64,000 nucleotides of DNA from Kalaharituber pfeilii. Its lineage: Eukaryota > Ascomycota > Pezizomycetes > Pezizales > Pezizaceae. Under the pieces are notes generated by a model. It saw nothing but the letters and a program-made list of their open reading frames with translations. It ran no database searches and was not told the DNA's origin. Location: contig WHUZ01000034.1 of assembly GCA_015179045.1 (NCBI GenBank), forward strand, positions 62,001-126,000, read 5' to 3'. The stretch's first letter is position 1. The number at the start of each line of letters is the position of its first letter. Positions 51,715 through 60,052 of this stretch are shown here, piece by piece. The translations under genes were made by a program, and so were the position numbers.

Positions 51715-52100
51715 ATGTATATATCGGCTCTATCTTACCCTCATGTAAATAGTTTCTTCTCTCCTTGTCTGTTGTCTTGTCTTCTTAATAGACCCATATG
51801 GTTCCTCGCAGTCCATATGTTCTTGTTATTCTTGTCAATTCCTAGATCTAATTCAGGACTTGGTCTTCTCTGCCTTTCTCACCATAGCCTGCCATCACCG
51901 TTGAACTGGAACCGCTGAACTACTACGTGCAAGCCTTTCCTGTCAACCCTCTGCCGTTCAGCACTTGCAAAGCTACTGTTACCCTGAACCGGCCGTATCC
52001 TTTAGCAGCCCCCGCCGCCGCCGCGTGACACTACAACAGACCAATAATCGCTAACCGGTACGGCCAATCCTCCAGTTCAAGAACTCATCTTCTAGTCCTT
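51715..52100. other. Pyrimidine-rich, no recognised gene
   Basis: A 67-codon ORF at 51715 is open but featureless. Confidence 0.3.
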
Positions 52101-52189
52101 TTTCTATGGTACCAGCTCCTGTTCATTCCTTCCTCCAAGCTCTTGATTCTGCCTGCAGTCTGGAACTGCAAGCTTCTTTCCAGCCATTT

Positions 52190-52860
52190 GCAGCTCTAAA
52201 ACTCTCGAATTCCAGCTGGCCTGGATTCCTAAACCTTTTAAACACTCTGAACTCTCGAAATCCAGCCTGCCTGGATTCCCGAACCTCTTGAACACTCTGA
52301 AGTCTTGAATTCCGGCCTGTCTGGATTCCCACACTTCTTGCACACTCAGTACTCTCGAAATTCCAGCCTCCCTGAGTTCATGAACCTCCTGAACCTTCTG
52401 AACCTCTGAACTCTCTGAACCCTTAATTCCGGCCCGCCTGGATCCCTGAACTCTTGAACTCTTGAACTCTCTTGGCTTTCCTGCCTTCTGAGTCTTCTGA
52501 ACTCCCTCAACCCTTGAACTCTTGAGCTCCAGAGGATCCGGGCGTCTGAATCTTCTGAACATCTTGAACCCTTGAACTCTTGAGCTCCGAAGGATCTGGA
52601 CTCCTGAGTCTTCTGAACCTCCTGAACCTCCTGAACTCTCTGAACTCTCAATTTCTGGCCCGCCTGGATCCCTGAACCCTCGAACTCTTGAGCTCTGGAG
52701 GACCCGGACTCCTGAGTCTTCTGAATATCCTGAACTTCCTGAACTCTTGAACTCTGAGCCTTCTGGCCTCTTGAGTCTTTTGATCTTCTGAACCCCCCCG
52801 AACCCTTGAACTCTGGGCCTTCTGGCCTCTTGAAGTCTTCTGAACTTCTGAACTTTCATT
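52190..52860. repeat. Degenerate repeat array, 'CTCTTGAACTCT'
   Basis: Irregular copies of CTGAACTCTTGAACTC and GGCCTGCCTGGATTCC. The minus-strand ORF of 257 codons across it is repetitive (SSGGSGGSEDSG, RVQGFK) and I do not accept it as a gene. Confidence 0.65.
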
Positions 52861-52904
52861 CTTCCACTTCCTGTCATTACCCTAAATACCTAGAACTTCT
52901 TTGT

Positions 52905-53285
52905 CCTGCCATCCTGTCTAACTGTCCCGCCGTCCTGTCCAGTTGTCCTGCCATCCTGTTCAGTTGCTCTGCCGTCCTGTCCAGCTGTCCCGCCGTTCTG
53001 TCCAGCTGTCCTGCCGTCCTCTCCAGCTGTCCCGCCGTCCTATCCAGCTGTCCCGCCATCCTGTCCAGTTGTTCCACCATCATGTCCTGCTGCTCTGTCC
53101 AGCTGTCCCGCCGTCCTATCCAGCTGTTCTGCCGTCCTGTCCAGCTGTCCTGCCATTCTGTCCAGCTGTCCCGCCGATCTGTTAAGCTGTCTTAGGCCTG
53201 TCCAACTGCCCTGTCGTCCTGTCCCACCATTCTGTCCTGCCGCTATTCTGTTCTGCTGTTCTGTCCTGCCGTTCTGTAACCTTAC
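52905..53285. repeat. 21-bp minisatellite
   Basis: About 14 or more copies of CCTGTCCAGCTGTCCCGCCG plus T, decaying toward 53.28 kb. As 21 is a multiple of three, long open frames on both strands (SCPAVLS repeats on plus, LDRTAGQ on minus) are by-products. Confidence 0.85.
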
Positions 53286-53639
53286 GGTTATGCTACGAGT
53301 CTCAGTTCTAGCCTCGATTTCACAACCTCAAGGTTATGCTGTATACCCTGTTTCAGCCTCCTTTCCATTGTTCTTTGATGGGCCTGATCCATAATCTCAA
53401 TGCATGGTCCAGTCCCTCTGAGTACTTTTCAATAGTCTTGTCCTGCTCATATCACTTCTTTTCAGCATTTTAACCCTGTCTTGTTTGTTAGCCCTTCAGT
53501 CTCACTTTCTCTCTCTCTTTGTCCTCAGTCCACTTCCTTGTTTCATGGCCTTCTATAGCTGTCTTGTTCTTGTCTTTATATCCCGTCGGGCTCCCACTTC
53601 CCTCCCCTCAGTTATAGGTTTTGTCTTATCCTCTCCCTG

Positions 53640-53818
53640 TAATCATAATGAGGTTAGGAGACCTCTCTTAAAGAGGGGGATGACCATCAAGAACACTAAT
53701 ACTCAGTCGGATCACAGCTTAAATTTCGACCTTAGATTTCCAGCTTGTCATCCATATCCTCTCCGGCCTTCTGGTATCCTGCTGATTCTTTCTACTCTGC
53801 TGCTATCATGCCTCATGC
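53640..53818 (+). other. Possible gypsy polypurine tract and LTR start
   Basis: AAAGAGGGGGATGACCATC has the form of a polypurine tract followed by an LTR beginning TGACC. No second LTR copy was found in the window, so this is only suggestive. It borders the DNA element at 53819. Confidence 0.25.
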
Positions 53819-53998
53819 GGGACCTCTCAGGGCAGGCCAGTCTGGCCTGCCCCGATGCAGGGGTATCGACAGGGGACTGTAGACTAGCCTGCCCGGTTGC
53901 AGAGGTATCTACTAGCCGCAAAAATAAGTATCCGGACAGGGGATAAACGCATATTATGCATTATGCAGTAGTTGGCATAAACTAGCATATTTTCGTAT

Positions 53999-54058
53999 TT
54001 TTTTTTTTTTTTTTTAATGTCATTACTCGCATGCCGCCTTGTAGGCTATGGCGAGGAA
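53999..54058 (-). mobile_element. Short type A tail insertion
   Basis: Inner stem GCCT/AGGC variant. Duplication CATATTTTCGTAT at 53986-53998 and 54059-54071. Confidence 0.9.
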
Positions 54059-54213
54059 CATATTTTCGTATGTTTAGCTGTGGATGTTTATGAGACCAGT
54101 CCAAATTTCGTAGATAGTGTCCTATTTTATTATATCCGAAGTATCTGGACAGCTAACATAATGAATTTAGGACTTGCAATACTAACAACCATATGCCTAC
54201 ATATCAGAACAAG

Positions 54214-54276
54214 ACTTCGCTATAGCCCCTAGGGCGGCAAGCGAGTAATGATATAAAAAAAAAAAAAAAAAAAAAG
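54214..54276 (+). mobile_element. Short type A tail insertion
   Basis: Duplication TATCAGAACAAG at 54202-54213 and 54277-54288. Confidence 0.9.
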
Positions 54277-54419
54277 TATCAGAACAAGGAAAATAGATAT
54301 AAGCCCTCTACTAGGAATATAAAAATGGCACTGTAGGCAACCATGATAAGCATAGGTTCAGGCATTATAATGATCAAAACTTACTGTTCTAATAGGGCCT
54401 AAGATTTCAAGACTGCTCA

Positions 54420-54690
54420 TCAGAGCTTTTCTAGAAGCTTTTCCAAGGCTATTTCAAGAGCTGTTCCAAAGGCTGTTCCAGAAGCCATTGAAATACTGTT
54501 CGAGAGGCTGTTCGAGCTCAAACGGCCTCCGAAATGGCTTTTGAAGTAGCCTCTGGAACAACCTCTGGAACGACACCTTCTTAAACAGCTACTCGAACAG
54601 CTGCTTGTAGCATGTTAACAGCTACTCAAACAGCCTCCGGAACAGTCTCCACAAAAGCTTCCGGAAAAGCGTCTGGAACAGGCTACAGAA
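54420..54690. repeat. Inverted cluster of GGCTGTTCCA motifs
   Basis: The left half carries GCTGTTCCAAAGGCTGTTCC-type units; the right half carries the reversed CTGGAACA / CCGGAACAG units, so the whole could fold into an extended stem. It lies at the centre of the element 53819-55150. Confidence 0.65.
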
Positions 54691-55150
54691 GAGCACTGCA
54701 ATAGCAGTGAAAACAAGCAGTAGTGGCCTCCTTCCAGTTGCAGTACTCTCATCTGCACTTTATCACAACTTCAAGATTTGTAGCTGATGCATATGTGAAG
54801 CTCTTAAAACTGTACTCTCAACGATGTTAGTGCATGTTGATTTCAGTATCTTCATTATTGTAGATATTTTTTTATTGATAAAAGCAATATTGGGCTATTT
54901 GGTATGCGAATTTGGTCAATCTATTACGAAATTGAACTAGTCTCATGGATATCTACAATCAAGCATACGGAACATATGCTAGTTTGGAGCAGATGCTGCA
55001 TAGCGCATAATACATTTATCCCCTGTCCGGATACTTATTTTTTCGGCTAGTATGATAGATACCTCTGCAACCGGGCAGGCTAGTCTACAGTCCCCCCTGT
55101 CGATACCCCTGCATCGGGGCAGGCCTGACTGGCCTGCCCGGAGAGGTCCC

Positions 55151-55680
55151 GGTGACCGCATGATGGTGTGCAGAGATAACTGGAATATCTGCGTTGTCTT
55201 TTTACGAGCAAGGAGGGAGAAGGCCGAAGCATTGATAGCGGCAATGCGGATGGGGCTGACTTTGACAGGGTCAACGGGCTGTTCTGGTGGTAAGATTCCA
55301 GAAACTGGTGGATAATTCTTAGTTGTATTGCAGTGTTTGCTACAATAATCTGACCGGAACGAGATACTGTGAGAGGCGAAGCTGATTGATACATCATGCA
55401 CAGTGAGCCATAGGATCCCAAGGATGACAGGTGATTGCAGCTTCGTCATAAAAAATAGTACGATTTCTACATGATCTTGAATGGTCATTGACAGGCAGGC
55501 AATGTGGGTGGCACTTCCTATAGGTCGGCCATCAGCAGCTTCGATGACTCGGGGAGTTTTGAGTAGGACAATAGGGATTTTATACATGCTGACGAGGTCT
55601 TTATCAATGAATGCATATCCGGTAGCACCAGTATCTATGAGAGCTTCGGTGATAATTGCGGAATGTCTCCATCCAGTCAC
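55151..55680 (-). pseudogene. Ty3/gypsy aspartic protease fragment
   Basis: Minus strand: AIITEALIDTGATGYAFIDK contains the retropepsin active site (D-T-G-A), followed by KTPRVIEAADGRPIGSATHI and SPVILGILWLTVHDVSISF, the usual downstream strand and the VILGxxWL motif of gypsy proteases. The frame then runs into the GGGACCTCTC DNA element, which truncates it; no reverse transcriptase follows. Confidence 0.8.
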
Positions 55681-55810
55681 TTTTCTGACTGGATGGAAGT
55701 AGGGATAAAAGGCGCTAGCTATATATATATTTCAAGCATCCGCTAGTCTACTAGTACATACAACCCATGTTCACACCCATGTTCACATCGTTATCCACCA
55801 CGCCACCAGA
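55670..55810. repeat. Block repeated in inverted orientation at 59722-59880
   Basis: Shares CCATGTTCACACCCATGTTC, GTACTAGTACATACAACCC-like sequence and a perfect hairpin TCCATCCAGTCA-GAAAAG-TGACTGGATGGA with the region near 59850. It lies just 5' of the protease frame (minus strand). Confidence 0.7.
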
Positions 55811-55855
55811 CCACCTAATCCAGTACTTGGGTATCTACTTCAGTATCCTCCTGAA

Positions 55856-56160
55856 CTATCCTACGTGACTGCAGAAAATCACATCCTGAGTGTGATTATC
55901 TGCACTATCATCACACTCCTGAATTTCATGATCTTCCGGCATTTCAGTCACTTTTCGCCGTGAGTGCAGAATTCGCTGTGAGTGCAGAATGATAACATCC
56001 TGAGTATAATTTTCAGCAATATTATCACGTTCTTGGATAGCTCGCAATTTAGCTAACTCAGCTTCAGCCACTTTAGCACCAGTAGGCCCACGAGCAGTGC
56101 CTTTTGTCTTTGGGTTATGTGAGGTTGGAGTCCCAGATGCTGTTCGAAACTGGGTCCGGA
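55856..56160 (-). pseudogene. Fragment of a repeated transposon-type ORF (copy 2)
   Basis: Minus strand reads FRTQFRTASGTPTSHNPKTK, then GPTGAKVAEAELAKLRAIQE, then NYTQDVIILHSQRILHSRRK, with a partial internal duplication (IQECDDSADNHTQDVIF). Homologous to 1916-2107. Unidentified; see that entry. Confidence 0.4.
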
Positions 56161-56169
56161 AGCTTGGTT

Positions 56170-57218
56170 CTGGAGAAGGTGTAACGGCAGTCGTGGTCTA
56201 GAGCCCGTGGATGACGGCGATCTACGGAGCGCAGGCAGGCAGGAGGCGGCAGGCGATGGTTCAGCAGTTCGCAGCGGTAAGGTGGTTCACAGCAGTACAG
56301 CAGTTCAGCGGGTCGGCATAGCAGGTAACTACTCTACTTAGTAGAAACTAAATACAAGAGGTTGCGTAAAGAGAAAAGGAACGGAGAACACACAGCCATG
56401 AACACCACTTATATACACTTTTGAGACTGAAATACACACTCAGATCGCATCCTTTTTACCCGTATGTATTGTACCGACATCCTGAAATGCTTGTCAGAGG
56501 TCACCTTTTAGCGTAAACGTAGCACCAGAGTTGGTAACTCCAACAACTGATAGAAGGAGTATCTTATGCTTATTCGTACGAAATGTAGCATCCAACTTGA
56601 TTATGAAACCGGATGCAAAGCGTTTTGCTCGATGAATTTGGCTGTTAGATGTAAATATTATAGGCGTGAGGGGCTCGGCTTCGCCGTGTGCTGGAAATGG
56701 ATGTTATGGCTACGGAAGCGTATATACGGTGGACCGGAAGGGCAGCTACTCGGGTGGGCATGCAGCAGAGCGGAGCGATTCATGGACGTAATAAGGAAAC
56801 GATAGGTTTCAGAGTTATAGAGAACTTAGAACACCGCTAGTGTCTTGATTTCTTTAACTATGCTATCGCCAGCTGGCGCATATATAGACTTAAGCGCAGT
56901 CATACATGACTAGTCAACAAATAAATAAATGACTGGCAACGTAGCAATTCCTTTATTACTGCCAATATATGTGTTAACAGGTCCACGTAGCAGAAACATG
57001 CAAAAATAGCACAGACGTAAGATAATGATATGTACTAATGCATGTGTGCATATTAGCTTCATAAACTGAGTGCCTTAGAGGTCCGAAGACCTTTCCATAA
57101 ATAATGACACACACTTTCGTAGCACTACAAAGACAAAGAACCTTCTGCCAAGCCTAACGGGTGATCAGTCCGCTCTATCAGCATTGGTCTTACTAATGGT
57201 TCAGGGTAAGTGTTCTTC
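56170..57218. other. No gene recognised; possible LTR-like DNA
   Basis: Contains CAGCAGTACAGCAGTTCAGC repeats near 56300 and a 79-codon ORF at 56566 without known motifs. No duplicated LTR was found to prove a retroelement end. Confidence 0.35.
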
Positions 57219-57592
57219 TTATCGAGTAAGTCCCACCTTAGCCATAACAGTAAAGAAAAGGGCATCTAGGTTTTGGACCTTGGGTTTGAGTTGTTGTTGC
57301 TGAATTGTTATATAGTGTGGAATACAATGCATATTTGCATTGTCTAATAACTGAAAAATGCGATTCATAGTTTGTGAAATGCTATCAGCAACTTGTTTGC
57401 GTGGATTGCTATTATTGTAATAGGCTTTACGCCTAATAGGTGCAAGAAGGATATTGTTTGCTTGTGTATGACTAATACCCGCTTCTTTAAGACGATGAGC
57501 TTCTGCAAGAAGCTTCTCATAGTCTTGGTCGAATGTAAAATATTCCAGATAATCAAATGAATTTTCTGCCATCTCATGGGTATGCTCAAGTT
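57219..57592 (-). pseudogene. MULE (Hop-type) transposase, second N-terminal segment
   Basis: HTHEMAENSFDYLEYFTFDQ, DYEKLLAEAHRLKEAGISHT and QANNILLAPIRRKAYYN correspond to the segment after the zinc-binding region in fungal Mutator-like transposases (HxHP..., then AL..HR.AGISYSQ...IL...YYN). With the upstream piece at 59038-59484 it forms one interrupted gene. The DDE core is missing. Confidence 0.6.
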
Positions 57593-59023
57593 TCGCAACA
57601 ACCACTTCAACAGGATGAGCGCTCGGAAGCCACTTCGCAACCACAACGGCCCTCACTGCGAAACCTACACAGATCGAAAGCTCTCAGTGCACTGAGTCTT
57701 TTGGTCAAATTTTTATTCCCAAATACCCAACTCCTCAAGTTTCCCCCTCAGGGTAAAGTTTTGAGGAAATTGTCAGCTCCCTACTCCGTTGCCAGCACAC
57801 CACCCCCTGACTTCTTGGCATTCCCACCATGGATCAGACCAATACATTCATGGCATTGGGCAGCCCAGCACCGAAAAACATGCCCGTAGGTGCTAAAACA
57901 ACTCTGGCCAAGAGTACCCGTCTCGAGGCCCCACTGTACAAGTCTATCGCAGATCGGCTCGGCGGAGTCAATATGTCCGATATGCTTGATGCCGTGGGGG
58001 ATGTCATCGAACACATACATGCTTGCATAAAAGACTAGAAGACAAGACCAAACTTTGAACCAACAGACAGGTTCCTGGGTGAAATCAACCGTGTGCATCG
58101 CTTCATTGCTGCTCTTGCACTGGTAGTGAAGACGGAATCATGCACAGAAATACACAATATGCACCTGAGGCAACCCTCAAAGGAAGGGGAATCACAAACT
58201 GACTCGGAGAAACCACCAAAGCTGTCATATGCAGCAGTTGTCTCCCAGAACATCCCGCCAAGCACACCCCCGGAAGGGGACAATTCTGACCAACCTCCGG
58301 TGGCACCACCCAAAAGCCGAACAAAGTCCACTGCTTTCCAGTCCAAAAAAGTGAAAGGGGGACAGAGTACCAGTCCCCCCAAGCAGAAAATGTCCAAGAA
58401 ACCATCTCCAGCACCATCTCCGAAGCCAATCCCAAAGGAAAGGACACTCCCGCAATCCGGTCGTGCGATCGTAGTACATGGAATTGCGGTGACAAAGAAA
58501 CTCGGGAAAGTAAGAGATTGGATGGAGAATGCGAACCCATGGATGGGAAAGATTGTTGCGGCAAGATGGTTGGTGAAGAAAGAGAGGAGGGAGGGAAAGA
58601 AGGCTAGCTCGGTTGTCATCTACCTGGAGGGGGAGGTGGAATCAGATAGCCAAACACCAGCGAAGGTAAGGTTGTCAGGCAAGTGGTACAATTCGTGCCT
58701 GTATGACTGGGATAGAATTACAAAGGTGGACAGAAAGGGGAAGGGGAGGGATGTGGAGGAGATGGACATGACTGCTTAATTTTCTGGGAGGATATTTAGG
58801 TATTTGTGCTTGATTGTTCTCTTGGATGATTGGGCTTTCACTTTGTGGTTCCTCTGCATCACCGAAGTCGTGGTATTGTTGTGTGCTTTTACAGGGGACG
58901 ATTTTGTAGGTAGTTGCACAGGTGCCTGTCTCCGGGCCATAAGGACTTCGGTCTAGGGACCCTGCCATGGCGAACAGCTGCAAGCGGGGTTACGTGAAAT
59001 AAAATTAAAAAAAAAAAAAAAAA
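57593..59023 (+). mobile_element. Full-length type B ORF1-only (HAL-like) element
   Basis: Duplication GGTATGCTCAAGTT at 57579-57592 and 59024-59037, so both ends are exact: 1431 bp. 5' UTR (ACAACCACTTCAACAGGATG; CTACACAGATCGAAAGC), ORF1, about 240 bp 3' UTR, CCTGTCTCCGGGCC, GGACTTCGGTC, CCATGGCGAACAGCTGC, GGGGTTACGTGAAAT and A-tract. No reverse transcriptase. It interrupts a MULE transposase gene. Confidence 0.9.
57829..58779 (+). pseudogene. Type B ORF1 protein, single in-frame stop
   Basis: 316 codons from MDQTNTFMALGSPAPKNMPV with one internal TAG at 58036-58038 after HIHACIKD; otherwise one frame. Segments: KSIADRLGGVNMSDMLDAVG (helical), NFEPTDRFLGEINRVHRF, basic Pro/Lys linker (KVKGGQSTSPPKQKMSKKPS), then the RRM-like domain AIVVHGIAVTKKLGKVRDWM, GKIVAARWLVKKERREGKKA, SSVVIYLEGEVESD and VRLSGKWYNSCLYDWDR, with a short charged tail. 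No CCHC knuckle. Expected role: RNA-binding chaperone of its own transcript. It is the most intact ORF1 in the window. Confidence 0.8.
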
Positions 59024-59037
59024 GGTATGCTCAAGTT

Positions 59038-59484
59038 GCTTTACTCTTATAAACCATTCCTTTTGAACACTACCTTTGCTGGTCTTTTCCACCTTCTGTA
59101 GGGATATATATATCTCCCATTTGCAGCCGAGGTGTCGATGCTACCTCAATAGTTAATATCCAAACTAAATGGATATATTTCTAATTGACTTACTAAGGCC
59201 TGGCGTTGACGAAGCTTTTTTCCAGGGTCAGTCTTGCTCATACCATCACTCGCTTTATATTCCTTTTGGGTCACAGCAGTGGCTGTTAAACTATAGCGAT
59301 CGCGAGGAGCATTACCATAGTGGACACATCTATAGCGGATCCTTCCACATTGCTCTGAGCCACTTGCCACTAAAATCAAGAAGCCTTGAGAAAAGGCATA
59401 AGCTTGCAAACGGGTTTTCGCAGCACTGGGATTTAGCCCATATCTTTCACCCTTCTCAGGCTTTTTTGAATATGCAGCCGGCAT
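59038..59484 (-). pseudogene. MULE (Hop-type) transposase N-terminal, FAR1/GCM-like zinc region
   Basis: Minus strand from MPAAYSKKPEKGERYGLNPS: AKTRLQAYAFSQGFLILVAS, GRIRYRCVHYGNAPRDRYSL and KTDPGKKLRQRQ match the N-terminal DNA-binding region of fungal Mutator-like transposases (...AYAFSQGF..., ...RCIHHG..., ...RQR...). A stop near 59146 and a frame change precede QKEWFIRVKQLEHTH, where the type B element inserted. Confidence 0.6.
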
Positions 59485-59721
59485 AGCAGCAATGATTTCG
59501 TGGGCACGGAGAAGAGATACAGATATTGAAAAGAGATGATTGGAGCCGAGATAGTGTAAGGCGAGGCTTTAGGCGAGGTTGTATGAAGCGAGGTTCTATG
59601 AGGCGAGGTTCTATGAGGCGAGGTTGTATGAGACGAGGTGTAAGCTGAAGCAATACCGGTAGCAGAAGGGAGGCAGTGAAGGAAGCATTGTTCAAATTTT
59701 TCGAAATATCCATGCATCTTT

Positions 59722-59880
59722 GTATTGTGGCGTGGGGGACAACGATGTGAACATGGGTGTGAACATGGGTTGTATGTACTAGTACATTAGCGGATGCTTT
59801 AAATACATATATAGCTAGCGTCTCTTATCCCTACTTCCATCCAGTCAGAAAAGTGACTGGATGGAGACATTCCGTGATAA
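59722..59880. repeat. Inverted partner of 55670-55810
   Basis: Carries the same hairpin TCCATCCAGTCA-GAAAAG-TGACTGGATGGA and flanking sequence in the opposite orientation, continuing into unrelated DNA at about 59885. Confidence 0.7.
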
Positions 59881-60052
59881 TTGATGTTCCATTGAATGCT
59901 AACGTAGGGCTAAGTATGAGTGCATTTCCTACTAAGGCACTCTCATTGATAGATACTGCAGATATAACAAATGAAGATGAGGGATATCACCCCTTGCTAG
60001 TGCCAGCATCTATGCAAGGGGCCGGTCTTTTGACTGATCAGCAGCAGAGATG

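Larger units (their letters stand above)
53819..55150. mobile_element. DNA transposon with long inverted ends, MULE-like
   Basis: Ends of at least 130 bp are inverted copies: GGGACCTCTCAGGGCAGGCC at 53819 and its complement ending GAGAGGTCCC at 55150, both continuing through TGCAGGGGTATCGACAGGGG, TAGCCTGCCCGGTTGCAGAG and AGTATCCGGACAGGGGATAA. The GGGACCTCTC terminus is shared with the element at 4463. Flanks show no 9-11 bp duplication. The centre (54420-54690) is a cluster of GGCTGTTCCA/TGGAACAGCC motifs. No transposase. Confidence 0.75.

Noticed and set aside
52104..52877. 257-codon minus-strand ORF
   Set aside because: Lies entirely in a degenerate repeat array; the predicted protein is repetitive with no domain.
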